A stretch of 64,000 bases of DNA from Chryseobacterium sp. SORGH_AS_0447 (lineage in GTDB: Bacteria; Bacteroidota; Bacteroidia; Flavobacteriales; Weeksellaceae), in contig NZ_JAUTAR010000001.1 in NCBI RefSeq assembly GCF_030818695.1, positions 924,501 to 988,500 on the forward strand. The letters run 5' to 3'. The translations under genes and the position numbers were made by a program. The notes beneath the pieces are model-generated. The model ran no database searches and was not told the origin of the DNA. It saw nothing but the letters and a program-made list of their open reading frames with translations. Positions 8,061 through 16,579 of the stretch are shown here, piece by piece (position 1 is the stretch's first letter; each line of letters opens with the position of its first letter).

Positions 8061-9305
8061 ATGTCCGCTCATGTAAGAAAACAGAATATATTGATTATTC
8101 TGCTTCTGATTTTTTCGTTTTCCTGCTCAAGAGAGGAAGAGAGTTTGTATGCTGAAAATGTAGAGCCTGTTTCAAATAACAACAGTTATACAGGTCCTGT
8201 AGATTACCTTACCGATATAGGTACCATTAATATTAATGTTATAGCAAACGGAAATCACCCAGGAAAGAATGATCCTTCTTTTCTTAAAAATATTAATTCG
8301 CCTAATGTTGGCTATTGTCATCCGGATGTTCAGTATTTTCCCAATGGATTCAACGGATATAAATACTGGATGGTTTTTACTCCCTACTTCGGTACAGTAG
8401 GAACGGCACAGGATGCAAAGAGGTATGAGAATCCTACTATTGTTGTTTCTAATGACGGTTTAAACTGGAGCCCTGCAACTTCTGCCCAGGGACCGCTTCA
8501 AAGAGCCCCGGCTGTTAATGAGAGTTTCTCAGAGAAAAAAGAGGAACCCAAACAAGGTTTCTGGTCCGATGTAGACTGGACCTTTGAAAATAATAAATTT
8601 TCTTTGTATTACAGAGGTAGCTTTATCAAGGCAACTGCCTTTAAAAGCAGAGGAGCAAAAAATCAGAACAATGTCCGTAAAGCAGATAAAAATGCTCAGC
8701 GAACGATTGTAAGACAAACTTCCGCCGATGGTATTCATTGGGGCCGTCTCGAAATAGCATACACCAGCAATTTGCCTTATTCTCCTAAAAATAATCATAT
8801 TATATCACCAAGTTTCGTATATAATGGGACGGGGTATGTAAGTTATGAAGTAGAGAATAATATTAGCCCTAATTTTCCAGGAAATGATCCTTCATATGTT
8901 ATCAGAAGAACGTCCGCTAATGGACTGGATTTTTCAAATTTCAAACAAAGCAAAGTCGTTAATTTTATTAACAAGCCATGGGCACAGGTAAATCCGATGT
9001 TTGCTCCTTGGCATATCCAGGCAACTTATGTAGATGGCTATTACTTTTTATGCATTGCCGCCGGTGATGTTAAAAAATGTACTGCAGATACTCTCTATCT
9101 GGCATTCTCCAAAGACGGAATGAATTTTAAAGTACTGCCTATACCTTTAGTAGAACACAATACTTATAGATCATGTGTTTTCCCGATGACAACTACAAGC
9201 GATGTTATCAATTTTGGTGCTGTGATTGCTTATAAAACCGGAGTTTTTAAATATAGAGAGTTTCAATTAAATAAACAGAAAATAGACGAATGTCTTTCTA
9301 AATAA
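8061..9305 (+). CDS. Surface lipoprotein with a beta-propeller (GH43-like) fold
   Basis: This 414-aa protein has a lipoprotein signal ending FSFSC followed by SREEE, an acidic start typical of surface-exported Bacteroidota lipoproteins. The body repeats elements such as HPDVQYFPNG, YKYWMVFTPY, ENPTIVVSNDGLNW, TSADGIHWG and AFSKDGMNF. These are the DG-x-x-W/F blade pattern of five-bladed propellers found in glycoside hydrolase clan GH43/GH117-like proteins. It may trim or bind a surface polysaccharide. Catalytic acidic residues could not be assigned with confidence, so enzymatic activity is unproven. It lies 17 bases after the cupin and 4 bases before a glycosyltransferase, in the same operon. 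Confidence 0.65.
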   Translation: MSAHVRKQNILIILLLIFSFSCSREEESLYAENVEPVSNNNSYTGPVDYLTDIGTININVIANGNHPGKNDPSFLKNINSPNVGYCHPDVQYFPNGFNGYKYWMVFTPYFGTVGTAQDAKRYENPTIVVSNDGLNWSPATSAQGPLQRAPAVNESFSEKKEEPKQGFWSDVDWTFENNKFSLYYRGSFIKATAFKSRGAKNQNNVRKADKNAQRTIVRQTSADGIHWGRLEIAYTSNLPYSPKNNHIISPSFVYNGTGYVSYEVENNISPNFPGNDPSYVIRRTSANGLDFSNFKQSKVVNFINKPWAQVNPMFAPWHIQATYVDGYYFLCIAAGDVKKCTADTLYLAFSKDGMNFKVLPIPLVEHNTYRSCVFPMTTTSDVINFGAVIAYKTGVFKYREFQLNKQKIDECLSK

Positions 9306-9309
9306 CGTC

Positions 9310-10344
9310 ATGGCTCCTGAGAAGAATCAAGTGGTTGTATCTGTTGTTATACCTGTATATAATGTTGAGAAATTTCTTTCTGAAACCATTGAAAGTGTTC
9401 TTAATCAAACTTTAACGGATTTTGAGCTTATTTTAATAAATGACGGAAGTATTGATCGTTCTCCTGAAATATGTGAGGAATATAAAAAAAGAGATAGCAG
9501 AATTAAATATTTCTCTCAGAAAAATGCAGGGGTTTCTGTGGCCAGAAACTTGGGGCTTTCCCATGCAAAAGGAGAGTATGTGTTTTTTATGGACTCTGAT
9601 GATACGATCGATCAGCTATTTATTGAAACATCGTATGAATGTGCAAAAGAGCAGAATAGTGATTTTATTATAGTGGGAAACCATTATTGTCGGATGTTGC
9701 CAAATGTCTCAGCGTTGCCTACCTGTGCCCAGTTTGTACGCATAGAATTTTTAAGAAAATATCAAGATATCCGTTTTCCTGAAAATATTCAACCCTGTGA
9801 AGATGGATTGTTTTCACACCGTTTGATAGCTCTTACAGATAGAATTGGGATGAACCGTCATGGACTTTACTACTACAGGTCGCACGAAAATCAGAATAAT
9901 CTGAAAATTAATGAAAACACAGAAAAAATTATTCAGCAAATTCCGATTTGGCTTGAAATTTTAAAAAGCTTTTATGCCAAGTACGATTTATACAAAACTC
10001 ATGCTTCTCATTTGGCATTATTTGTAGAGCATGAACCTTTTGGACTCAGATATCTTAATACACCTTTTACTGAAGAGCAGAAACAAAGATTATTTAACAT
10101 TATCAGAAATTTTGTTGATGAATATGTTATTCCTCATCTGAGAAAAGAGGATTATGCTAAATTAAGTTTGCCATTCATGCACTTCATCCATACCAGTAGT
10201 TCTTTTGAATTTAACGAGAAATATAAGAAATACTTGAAAAATAAAGTATTGAACAGGAAAATAAGATTACTGTTTGCAAGACTTATCCCTCTTAGTAAAA
10301 TCCGCCGTGAGCTACGGAAAGAAATAAATATAAAGTATTCCTAA
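9310..10344 (+). CDS. Glycosyltransferase family 2
   Basis: This 344-aa GT-A enzyme has the canonical N-terminal SVVIPVYNVEKFL segment, LILINDGSIDRS for nucleotide binding, the conserved KNAGVSVARNLG and the DxD metal site in FFMDSDD. It should transfer a sugar from a nucleotide donor onto a lipid-linked or LPS glycan at the inner face of the inner membrane. The specific sugar cannot be read from sequence. It follows the surface lipoprotein by 4 bases, and its stop overlaps the start of the next glycosyltransferase by one base (TAATG), so the genes are co-transcribed and probably translationally coupled. Confidence 0.9.
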   Translation: MAPEKNQVVVSVVIPVYNVEKFLSETIESVLNQTLTDFELILINDGSIDRSPEICEEYKKRDSRIKYFSQKNAGVSVARNLGLSHAKGEYVFFMDSDDTIDQLFIETSYECAKEQNSDFIIVGNHYCRMLPNVSALPTCAQFVRIEFLRKYQDIRFPENIQPCEDGLFSHRLIALTDRIGMNRHGLYYYRSHENQNNLKINENTEKIIQQIPIWLEILKSFYAKYDLYKTHASHLALFVEHEPFGLRYLNTPFTEEQKQRLFNIIRNFVDEYVIPHLRKEDYAKLSLPFMHFIHTSSSFEFNEKYKKYLKNKVLNRKIRLLFARLIPLSKIRRELRKEINIKYS

Positions 10345-11585
10345 TGAAAATTCTTTTAATTCAGCATCTTAATTTTCTGAATGGATCTGGCGGAACAGAG
10401 AAAATCTGTACTTTTTTAGCCAATGGTTTTTATAATGTTGGACATGAGGTAGAAATAGCAACGTGTCAAAATATTGACGGCAAACCTGTTTTCCCTCTAA
10501 ATACCGGAGTAAAAATAACCAATATTTTTTCTGATAAAATTCATCAAACAGAACTGAAGCCTCTTTTCAATTATAAAGGTTATAGCCCTATAAAATGGAT
10601 TAAATATAAAATCAAAAAAAAAATAGCTAAAAAGGCCAATAAAGAGATTCTGAAAAGAATGGGTGGGGCTGAAGGACTGTTTAAAGATAATCTCAGAAAT
10701 CGGGCACAGGCATGGAAAAGTTATATAGAATTACAACAGCCGGATATTATTATTACCATGTCTGTTAGCTCAGTATTGGAAATTACTTTTGAAAATAAAT
10801 ACCGCATTCCTATTGTTAATTCAGTAAATGGAAGGCCGGATTACGATTATTCGGATATTCTTGGATACCGCAGTCCTTTTGAAATGGATTTGTTAAGAAA
10901 TGCATATAAAAGTCTTGCCGGAATTCAGATTTTATTTGAAAGCTACCGGGATTTCCTTCCACAGACCTTCCAGGGAAAAATGAGTGTGATCCCAAATCCG
11001 GTTCCCCAATTCGGTAATGATGAGATTGTAGAACACAAGGGCTCAAAACATAAATATAAGATTATTAATGTTGCCTCTTTGGCCAACCACTGTAAGCAAC
11101 AGCTGCTTGCCATTGAGGCTTTTGCGGCTGTTTCAAAAAAGTATCCTGAGTGGGAACTGCATTTTTGGGGAGAGGGTGACGATTTTAATTTTTTAAATGA
11201 TAGAATAAAGACGCTCGACCTTGATGATAAGATATTTTTAAACGGCTTTACAGATGATCCTGTCTCAAAGCTGAAAGATTCCGATATCTTTATTTTCCCA
11301 AGTAAATATGAAGGTTTTCCTTTAGCTCTTACAGAAGCAATGTCGTCAGGTTTACCAGTATTAGGGCTTTCTAATTGTTCAGGTGTTAATGAGCTGATAG
11401 ATCATAGCCTGAATGGCTTTCTCGCAATAGATAATGACGAATTGGCTGTTTATCTCGAAAGGCTAATCCAGAATTCTGAGCTTCGTTCAATAATGGGTAA
11501 AAATGGCCATACAAAAATGAAAAAATTTACTCCTGAGTCCGTAATTGCTTGTTGGGCATTTTTTTTAGGACAAATGACCAATTGA
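10344..11585 (+). CDS. Glycosyltransferase family 4
   Basis: This 413-aa GT-B enzyme has the N-terminal NGSGGTEKICTFLANGF acceptor loop and the family-4 E-x7-E element in KYEGFPLALTEAMSSGLPV near the C-terminus. It is a retaining transferase acting on cytoplasmic glycan intermediates. The closest general resemblance is to poly/galactosyl-type enzymes of capsule and LPS loci, but substrate cannot be assigned. It is the last gene of the first cassette. The next 396 bases hold no gene, only the relic described below. Confidence 0.9.
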   Translation: MKILLIQHLNFLNGSGGTEKICTFLANGFYNVGHEVEIATCQNIDGKPVFPLNTGVKITNIFSDKIHQTELKPLFNYKGYSPIKWIKYKIKKKIAKKANKEILKRMGGAEGLFKDNLRNRAQAWKSYIELQQPDIIITMSVSSVLEITFENKYRIPIVNSVNGRPDYDYSDILGYRSPFEMDLLRNAYKSLAGIQILFESYRDFLPQTFQGKMSVIPNPVPQFGNDEIVEHKGSKHKYKIINVASLANHCKQQLLAIEAFAAVSKKYPEWELHFWGEGDDFNFLNDRIKTLDLDDKIFLNGFTDDPVSKLKDSDIFIFPSKYEGFPLALTEAMSSGLPVLGLSNCSGVNELIDHSLNGFLAIDNDELAVYLERLIQNSELRSIMGKNGHTKMKKFTPESVIACWAFFLGQMTN

Positions 11586-11689
11586 TAGTTAAATTTTCAA
11601 TTCTGATTATAAATCTTTTCAAACTTCGCTAATGTGGTAATAATGGTTGAAGACCGTTAAAAAAATCCTTAGGCTTCTCAAAGGTGCTA

Positions 11690-11825
11690 ATTATATAATT
11701 AATATTTATTTATACTGGAATAGCTGTTAAAAGATCATTTCTATAATGCAGATCATTACCAACTTCTGAAGAAGATAAGTGGATCAATGAGAGGATTGTT
11801 TTTTAATACATATCCGGCCAATTAA
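11690..11825 (+). pseudogene. Decayed 3' end of a second MACPF-type gene
   Basis: The stretch aligns with the end of the MACPF gene. 11701-11721 encodes NIYLYWN, matching repeat 1 (TNIYSYWN). It then passes through stop codons and frame changes to a segment encoding KWINE, and ends with the counterpart of the YPAN-stop. Repeat 2 and most of repeat 3 are missing. The downstream hairpin and the cupin promoter region are also recognisable in order. The gene-free stretch 11586-11981 therefore consists of about 100 bases without recognised content, this relic, a decayed terminator and the second cupin promoter. Confidence 0.75.
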
Positions 11826-11954
11826 CTCCGCAAAATACATTTAATAAAAAATGATGCATCCTCGTGAAACTTCATTTCTGTTTTATAAGGTCATTGTTTT
11901 CACTTTCAATATTTAAAATACCTTTTTATTCACCTTTTATCGTGGAAATTAATT

Positions 11955-11962
11955 TACTTTTG
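11955..11962 (+). promoter_or_regulatory. -7 promoter box for the second cupin
   Basis: TACTTTTG lies 19 bases before the second cupin start, at the same place as in copy 1 and in conserved flanking sequence. Confidence 0.6.
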
Positions 11963-11981
11963 TAATTCTAAACCTTAGAAA

Positions 11982-12326
11982 ATGTTAGAAATTGGAGAAA
12001 GACCATGGGGCAAGTATTTTGTTTTGGCAGATGAGCCGAATTACAAATTAAAAAGAATTGAAGTAAATCCGGGACAGAAATTATCTTACCAATATCACCA
12101 CAAAAGACAGGAGCAGTGGACTATTATTGAGGGGGATGCTACTGTAGTTCTAGATGGTAAAGAAATTAAATTAGCTTATGGCGAAAGTATTTTCATTCCA
12201 CTTGGGGCAAAACATAGAATGATGAATCTTTCTGATAAACCTGTTGTTTTCATTGAAGTGCAGACCGGAACTTATTTTGGAGAGGAAGATATTGTAAGAA
12301 TTGATGATGAGTATGATAGAGCGTAG
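11982..12326 (+). CDS. Stand-alone cupin of the phosphomannose isomerase type II family (copy 2)
   Basis: This 114-aa protein is a paralogue of the cupin at 7699-8043, differing at nine positions (for example Y13F, H20N, and conservative changes near the C-terminus). All metal-site and signature residues (YQYHHKRQEQW, PLGAKHR, EVQTGTYFGE) are kept, so it should be active. The duplication includes about 280 bases upstream but nothing downstream. It is followed after 11 bases by a different set of glycosyltransferases, so the unit may have served as a landing or recombination site for glycan cassettes. Confidence 0.85.
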   Translation: MLEIGERPWGKYFVLADEPNYKLKRIEVNPGQKLSYQYHHKRQEQWTIIEGDATVVLDGKEIKLAYGESIFIPLGAKHRMMNLSDKPVVFIEVQTGTYFGEEDIVRIDDEYDRA

Positions 12327-12337
12327 AGTGATGTTAT

Positions 12338-13516
12338 ATGCAAAATGATATTTCTTTTTTAATAGGATTAAAAAATAACTTAGAATATACTCGATTCTTT
12401 TATCGCCATGTGAGAAGTATATATCCTGAGGTAGAAATTGTTTTTGTAAGCTATGGTAGTACAGACGGTACTCATCAATGGCTGGATCAGCTGGATGATT
12501 CTTTTCTGAAATATTTTTATTCTGAAGAATCCAAAACATTATCTGATACATATAATAAAGCAGCAGAGATTGCTACTAAAAAAAATATATGTTTCCTTCA
12601 TAATGATATGGTCTTAGGAAATTTTTTTTTAGAAAATTTATCCAGAGATATGGTTGAAAATGAACTTAATTTTTACAAGGTTATTGAACCTCCAATCTTT
12701 ACAGGCGACTTCCGCGACTGGAAAGAAACCCATGGTTTTGGAGATGATATTCATTCGTTTGATTTTCAGCAATTTTTCGATTTTGAAAAAACATATATTT
12801 CTGAAAGAGAAGAAGCTGTGAGTGAAACGGCTCATACTTCATTTTTTTTATGTGTCCGAAGAAAGGTGCTGCTTGAAATCGGAGGCTTGGATAATCTTTT
12901 TAATCCCATGTTTTGTGAAGATGATGATTTAATTATTCGTCTGAGATTATTGGGGTTGAAAACAATGCAGCTGCATCGTGCACTTGTATATCATTTTGTG
13001 AGTAAAACATCAAGATTTTCCGAAGAGTATGAAAATAAAACAAAAACCATTGAGCTAAAATCCCAAAGAAATTTTATAAGAAAATGGGGCGTAAGTAATG
13101 GTCCAGTACTGCCTGTAAAATATGATATCGGGATAATAGTAAAAAACGGAAATTTAGATACCTTATACAGACTAGAGCATTTCGCAAATACAATTTATGT
13201 CGATTTTCCGTTTGATGATTATATTGTAAAAGAGCAGGTAAATACCAAATATGATTTGCGGGAACGGATAAAACCAATTTCTCAACTTCAGAAGCACGAT
13301 GTCATCATACATCTTAATGGTAAGGCAGCTAATCAGAAAACAATGAATATGATAGAGAACATATCTCATATTATTTTTGAAAACAAAAGTAAATATATTA
13401 ATCCCTCTGTTTTTCAAAAGTTATTCTTAAAAGTATTCAAGCCTTATAGACCGCTAATCTTCTTTAAAGAAGCTCCGAGAAAGGAAAAGTTACTTATCTA
13501 TAAAGAACTGTTTTAA
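12338..13516 (+). CDS. Glycosyltransferase family 2-like protein
   Basis: This 392-aa protein has a GT-A core: an N-terminal strand SFLIGLKNN, IVFVSYGSTDGTHQWL, a stretch FLHNDMVLG at the DxD position, and the later MFCEDDDLIIRLRLLG element typical of the ED-acceptor motif in family 2. The C-terminal 120 residues have no recognised domain. It should be a cytoplasmic sugar transferase of unknown specificity. It follows the second cupin by 11 bases and overlaps the next gene by one base (TAATG). Confidence 0.8.
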   Translation: MQNDISFLIGLKNNLEYTRFFYRHVRSIYPEVEIVFVSYGSTDGTHQWLDQLDDSFLKYFYSEESKTLSDTYNKAAEIATKKNICFLHNDMVLGNFFLENLSRDMVENELNFYKVIEPPIFTGDFRDWKETHGFGDDIHSFDFQQFFDFEKTYISEREEAVSETAHTSFFLCVRRKVLLEIGGLDNLFNPMFCEDDDLIIRLRLLGLKTMQLHRALVYHFVSKTSRFSEEYENKTKTIELKSQRNFIRKWGVSNGPVLPVKYDIGIIVKNGNLDTLYRLEHFANTIYVDFPFDDYIVKEQVNTKYDLRERIKPISQLQKHDVIIHLNGKAANQKTMNMIENISHIIFENKSKYINPSVFQKLFLKVFKPYRPLIFFKEAPRKEKLLIYKELF

Positions 13517-14169
13517 TGAAAATATTAAGAGATTTATTACCTTTGCCTACGATTTCATACGGTATTACTGTTAATAATGAAGCCGAAGAAATCACTAAAC
13601 TACTGGAGGTTTTATTACCATTAGTTAGTAAAAAAGATGAAGTTATCGTACTGCAGGACACGACTAATAAAGACGAAAGGGTATCCAAGATTCTCGATAC
13701 ATATAGAGATAAAATTATACGGGTAGAAGCAAAGCTCAACGGTGATTTTGCCACTTTTAAAAATAATTTGATAAAAACCGCATCCAAAGACTATCTTTTT
13801 CAGATCGATGCGGACGAAATACCCAAAGCATCATTAATAAATAAAATAAAATTTTTTCTGTTCAAAAAGAATAAATATGATGTTTTTATGGTTCCAAGGA
13901 TTAATATTGTGAACGGAATAACCAACGAACATATAAAAAAATGGAATTGGAGTCTTAATAAAGACGGATACATTAATTTCCCTGATGCGCAGGATCGTAT
14001 ATTTAAGTTAAATCAAGGGATAAAATGGGAAAATAAAGTGCATGAGAAACTTTGCAATTATCAACAAAAAATAGCGTTGCCTATTTCTGATTTTTCTATG
14101 TGTCTTCTGCATATAAAAGAAATACAAAGACAAGAGCAGCAAAATTCATTTTACGACACCATTCAATAA
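13516..14169 (+). CDS. Short glycosyltransferase family 2-like protein
   Basis: At 217 aa this is shorter than its neighbours but looks complete. It has ISYGITVNNEAEEI at the N-terminus, EVIVLQDTTNKDERV, a metal-site-like FQIDADEIP near residues 94-102, and HEKL close to the end, as in SunS/WaaE-like small family 2 transferases that add sugars to LPS core or peptides. It is coupled to the gene before it by a TAATG overlap and followed after 7 bases by a family 4 transferase. Confidence 0.75.
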   Translation: MKILRDLLPLPTISYGITVNNEAEEITKLLEVLLPLVSKKDEVIVLQDTTNKDERVSKILDTYRDKIIRVEAKLNGDFATFKNNLIKTASKDYLFQIDADEIPKASLINKIKFFLFKKNKYDVFMVPRINIVNGITNEHIKKWNWSLNKDGYINFPDAQDRIFKLNQGIKWENKVHEKLCNYQQKIALPISDFSMCLLHIKEIQRQEQQNSFYDTIQ

Positions 14170-14176
14170 TGAGCTT

Positions 14177-15403
14177 ATGAATAACAAAGTCATTCTAGAT
14201 GCAGATGTAATTGCTGATTTCTATAAAGATAACCGAACCGGTATTTTCAGAGTAACCTTCGAACTATTTAAAAAATTGAGCGAGAATAAAGATATTAAAA
14301 CGTTTTATTCCCACTTAGCTTTTTTTAATGGAGAAACATCTGTTCAGGAATTAGATGATTTTTTTATTAATAATCATGTAGAGATTCAAGCGGTAAACAA
14401 TAGAAAGAGAAGAACATTTCTTCCCTTCCGCAAAGAAAAGCTTTTCAAATATTTATATAAACAGATAGGAATTTATAATTATAGAAATATTCATTATAAG
14501 ATGTTATTTGAAGAAGCTGGAATATTTCATTCTTTTTATTATCCCATCCACAATGATGTAAAGAAATATTCACATTTAAAAAAGGTAATTACTATTCATG
14601 ATCTCATCCCCATCTTATTCCCTGATCTGCATTTTACGGCAGAACTCATAAAGGAAATTGTTAAAAGTATTGGTACAGATGGTTTTGCTGTCTGTGTATC
14701 TGAAAGTACCAAAAAAGATTTGTTGGCGTATGCCCCTTATCTTAATCCGGATCATGTTTTTGTAAATCATTTAGCCGCCTCAAAAGAACTTTTTTATGTT
14801 TGCCGGAATAAAAAAAAACTTACTAATATCACGAATAAATATAATCTTCCTGATAAGTATTTTTTAAGTCTGGGTACTTTGGAGCCAAGAAAAAATATTG
14901 ATCATGTCATAAGAACCTTTTTAAAACTGATTAGAGAAAATGAAATTTCAGATATGAGCCTGGTATTGGTAGGAGCAAAGGGATGGAATTTTGATAAAAT
15001 TTTTAATGAGTATGAAAGTGCGGAAGAACTGAAGGACAAGATTGTTTTTATTGGGAAAATTCCTGATGAGGATTTGGCTAGTCTATACAGTAATGCACAT
15101 TCTTTCTATTATATGTCACTATATGAAGGATTTGGATTACCACCGCTGGAAGCTATGCAGTGTGGTGTCCCTACGGTTACATCCAATACTTCTTCATTGC
15201 CGGAAGTTGTGGAGAATGGAGGGATTATGCTGGATCCTCATGATGAAAAGGCTTTGTATGAGACAATGCTGCGTTTATATCAGGATGAGAGTTTTAGAAT
15301 GTATTATTCTGAAAAGGGGTTAGAGCAGTCCGAAAAATTTTCATGGCAACTGAGTGCAGAAAGACAGGTTGAAATCTATAAAAAAATCCTGGAAATCAGA
15401 TAA
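14177..15403 (+). CDS. Glycosyltransferase family 4 (mannosyltransferase-like)
   Basis: This 408-aa GT-B protein has the family 4 hallmark set: YFLSLGTLEPRKNIDHVI near the domain border, LVLVGAKGW, and SLYEGFGLPPLEAMQCGVPTV with the E-x7-E pair. The combination GTLEPRKN plus SNTSSLPEV is common in mannosyl- and rhamnosyltransferases such as WbaZ, so a mannose donor is plausible and would fit the mannose-phosphate cupins. This specificity is inference. It ends the plus-strand set and meets the minus-strand operon tail-to-tail with only 15 bases between them and no visible terminator. Confidence 0.85.
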   Translation: MNNKVILDADVIADFYKDNRTGIFRVTFELFKKLSENKDIKTFYSHLAFFNGETSVQELDDFFINNHVEIQAVNNRKRRTFLPFRKEKLFKYLYKQIGIYNYRNIHYKMLFEEAGIFHSFYYPIHNDVKKYSHLKKVITIHDLIPILFPDLHFTAELIKEIVKSIGTDGFAVCVSESTKKDLLAYAPYLNPDHVFVNHLAASKELFYVCRNKKKLTNITNKYNLPDKYFLSLGTLEPRKNIDHVIRTFLKLIRENEISDMSLVLVGAKGWNFDKIFNEYESAEELKDKIVFIGKIPDEDLASLYSNAHSFYYMSLYEGFGLPPLEAMQCGVPTVTSNTSSLPEVVENGGIMLDPHDEKALYETMLRLYQDESFRMYYSEKGLEQSEKFSWQLSAERQVEIYKKILEIR

Positions 15404-15418
15404 TAACTGGGAATATTG

Positions 15419-16579
15419 TTAACTTACTGTCTGGGTTATTGATGAGATTATGATGTTTCTCCATTTTTCAATAGCCTTTTCTTCTGAAAAATGATCAATA
15501 AAATATTCTTTTACTTCATGGCTCATTTTCACATAATATTCTTCGTTTTGCAATAACGATAATATATTATCTCTGAATACTTCAGGCGAATTGCCTATCA
15601 GACATCCATTTTTCGTTTTCGAAGAAAAACCGTCAATAGCTCTTTCTGTTCCCACAACAGGAAGTCCATAAGAAAGGGCTTCAATGACTTTTATTTTGAT
15701 GCCCGTCCCCTCAAGCATTGGGCAAATGGCAATTTTGGATTGATGATAGTATTGTTCTAAACTTTCTGCAAACTCTATTAATGTAACATTCTTCCTTTTT
15801 TCAAGATGTTTACATATTCTTCCAATAATGATTATATTAATATTTTCGGGTAAAAGATGATATACGTTTTTGAAAAACCATTGCATAGATTGGATATTGA
15901 AATAATTTTCAGAGCCAACAAAAATTAAATCATACTTTTTATCCAAATGATGGTTAAAATGAGAAATAAAAGAAGGTGGAATGTTGATGACTTTATTTTC
16001 TAAAAATCTTTTAAATACAGTGTTTTCGTCTTCAGAAATTGTAATAATTTTGTCAAACTTCGAAAGATTGTTGATTTCTTCATTGAAACGCTTTCCTATA
16101 TCCAGTTTTTTATTTTTATAAAATTCGTTCAATGTAATCCAGTCGTGGGTATCTATAATCTTTAGCGTATTTTTCATAGCTGCATGCTCAATTAGACCCG
16201 TCCAGAATTCGTAATTAATAACAACAGCATCATACTTTTTGGCAAGAAATAAATTAACAAACTCTTTTTTTGCAAAAGCGGTCAGTGCAACATTATATTC
16301 ATTAGGCTTTTGATACATTTTGGAAAACTTATGTTGCCAATAATCGAAAGATGTTTTATTCTTAGGTGGTCTCTGACGGATTAAAAATAAATTATCGACA
16401 ATATTGGTATCAACGGCAGTAGAGTCTTTTTGTTCACGATAAATGTCTTCTACCCCCACCAGATCAATACGATGTCCCAGCTTTTTTAAAATGGTAAGTG
16501 TGGTTTTTGCCCGCGTTACATTTCCTGCTCTGTTGGAGAATGGATTTTCGGGAAAAAAAAATAAAATTTTTTTTGACAT
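15419..16579 (-). CDS. Glycosyltransferase family 4/1-like
   Basis: This 386-aa GT-B protein has an N-terminal PFSNRAGNVTRAKTTLTIL loop and a C-terminal nucleotide-sugar site ICPMLEGTGIKIKVIEALSYG, followed by LPVVGTERAIDGF. It is the last gene of the minus-strand operon. Its ATG directly follows the stop codon of the preceding transferase with no gap. Sugar and acceptor are unknown. Confidence 0.85.
   Translation of the reverse strand: MSKKILFFFPENPFSNRAGNVTRAKTTLTILKKLGHRIDLVGVEDIYREQKDSTAVDTNIVDNLFLIRQRPPKNKTSFDYWQHKFSKMYQKPNEYNVALTAFAKKEFVNLFLAKKYDAVVINYEFWTGLIEHAAMKNTLKIIDTHDWITLNEFYKNKKLDIGKRFNEEINNLSKFDKIITISEDENTVFKRFLENKVINIPPSFISHFNHHLDKKYDLIFVGSENYFNIQSMQWFFKNVYHLLPENINIIIIGRICKHLEKRKNVTLIEFAESLEQYYHQSKIAICPMLEGTGIKIKVIEALSYGLPVVGTERAIDGFSSKTKNGCLIGNSPEVFRDNILSLLQNEEYYVKMSHEVKEYFIDHFSEEKAIEKWRNIIISSITQTVS

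Noticed and set aside
7699..12326. The repeated cupin segments considered as ends of a composite transposon
   Set aside because: They are direct copies with coding content, no terminal inverted repeats, no transposase and no target-site duplication were seen. Recombination-based duplication fits better.
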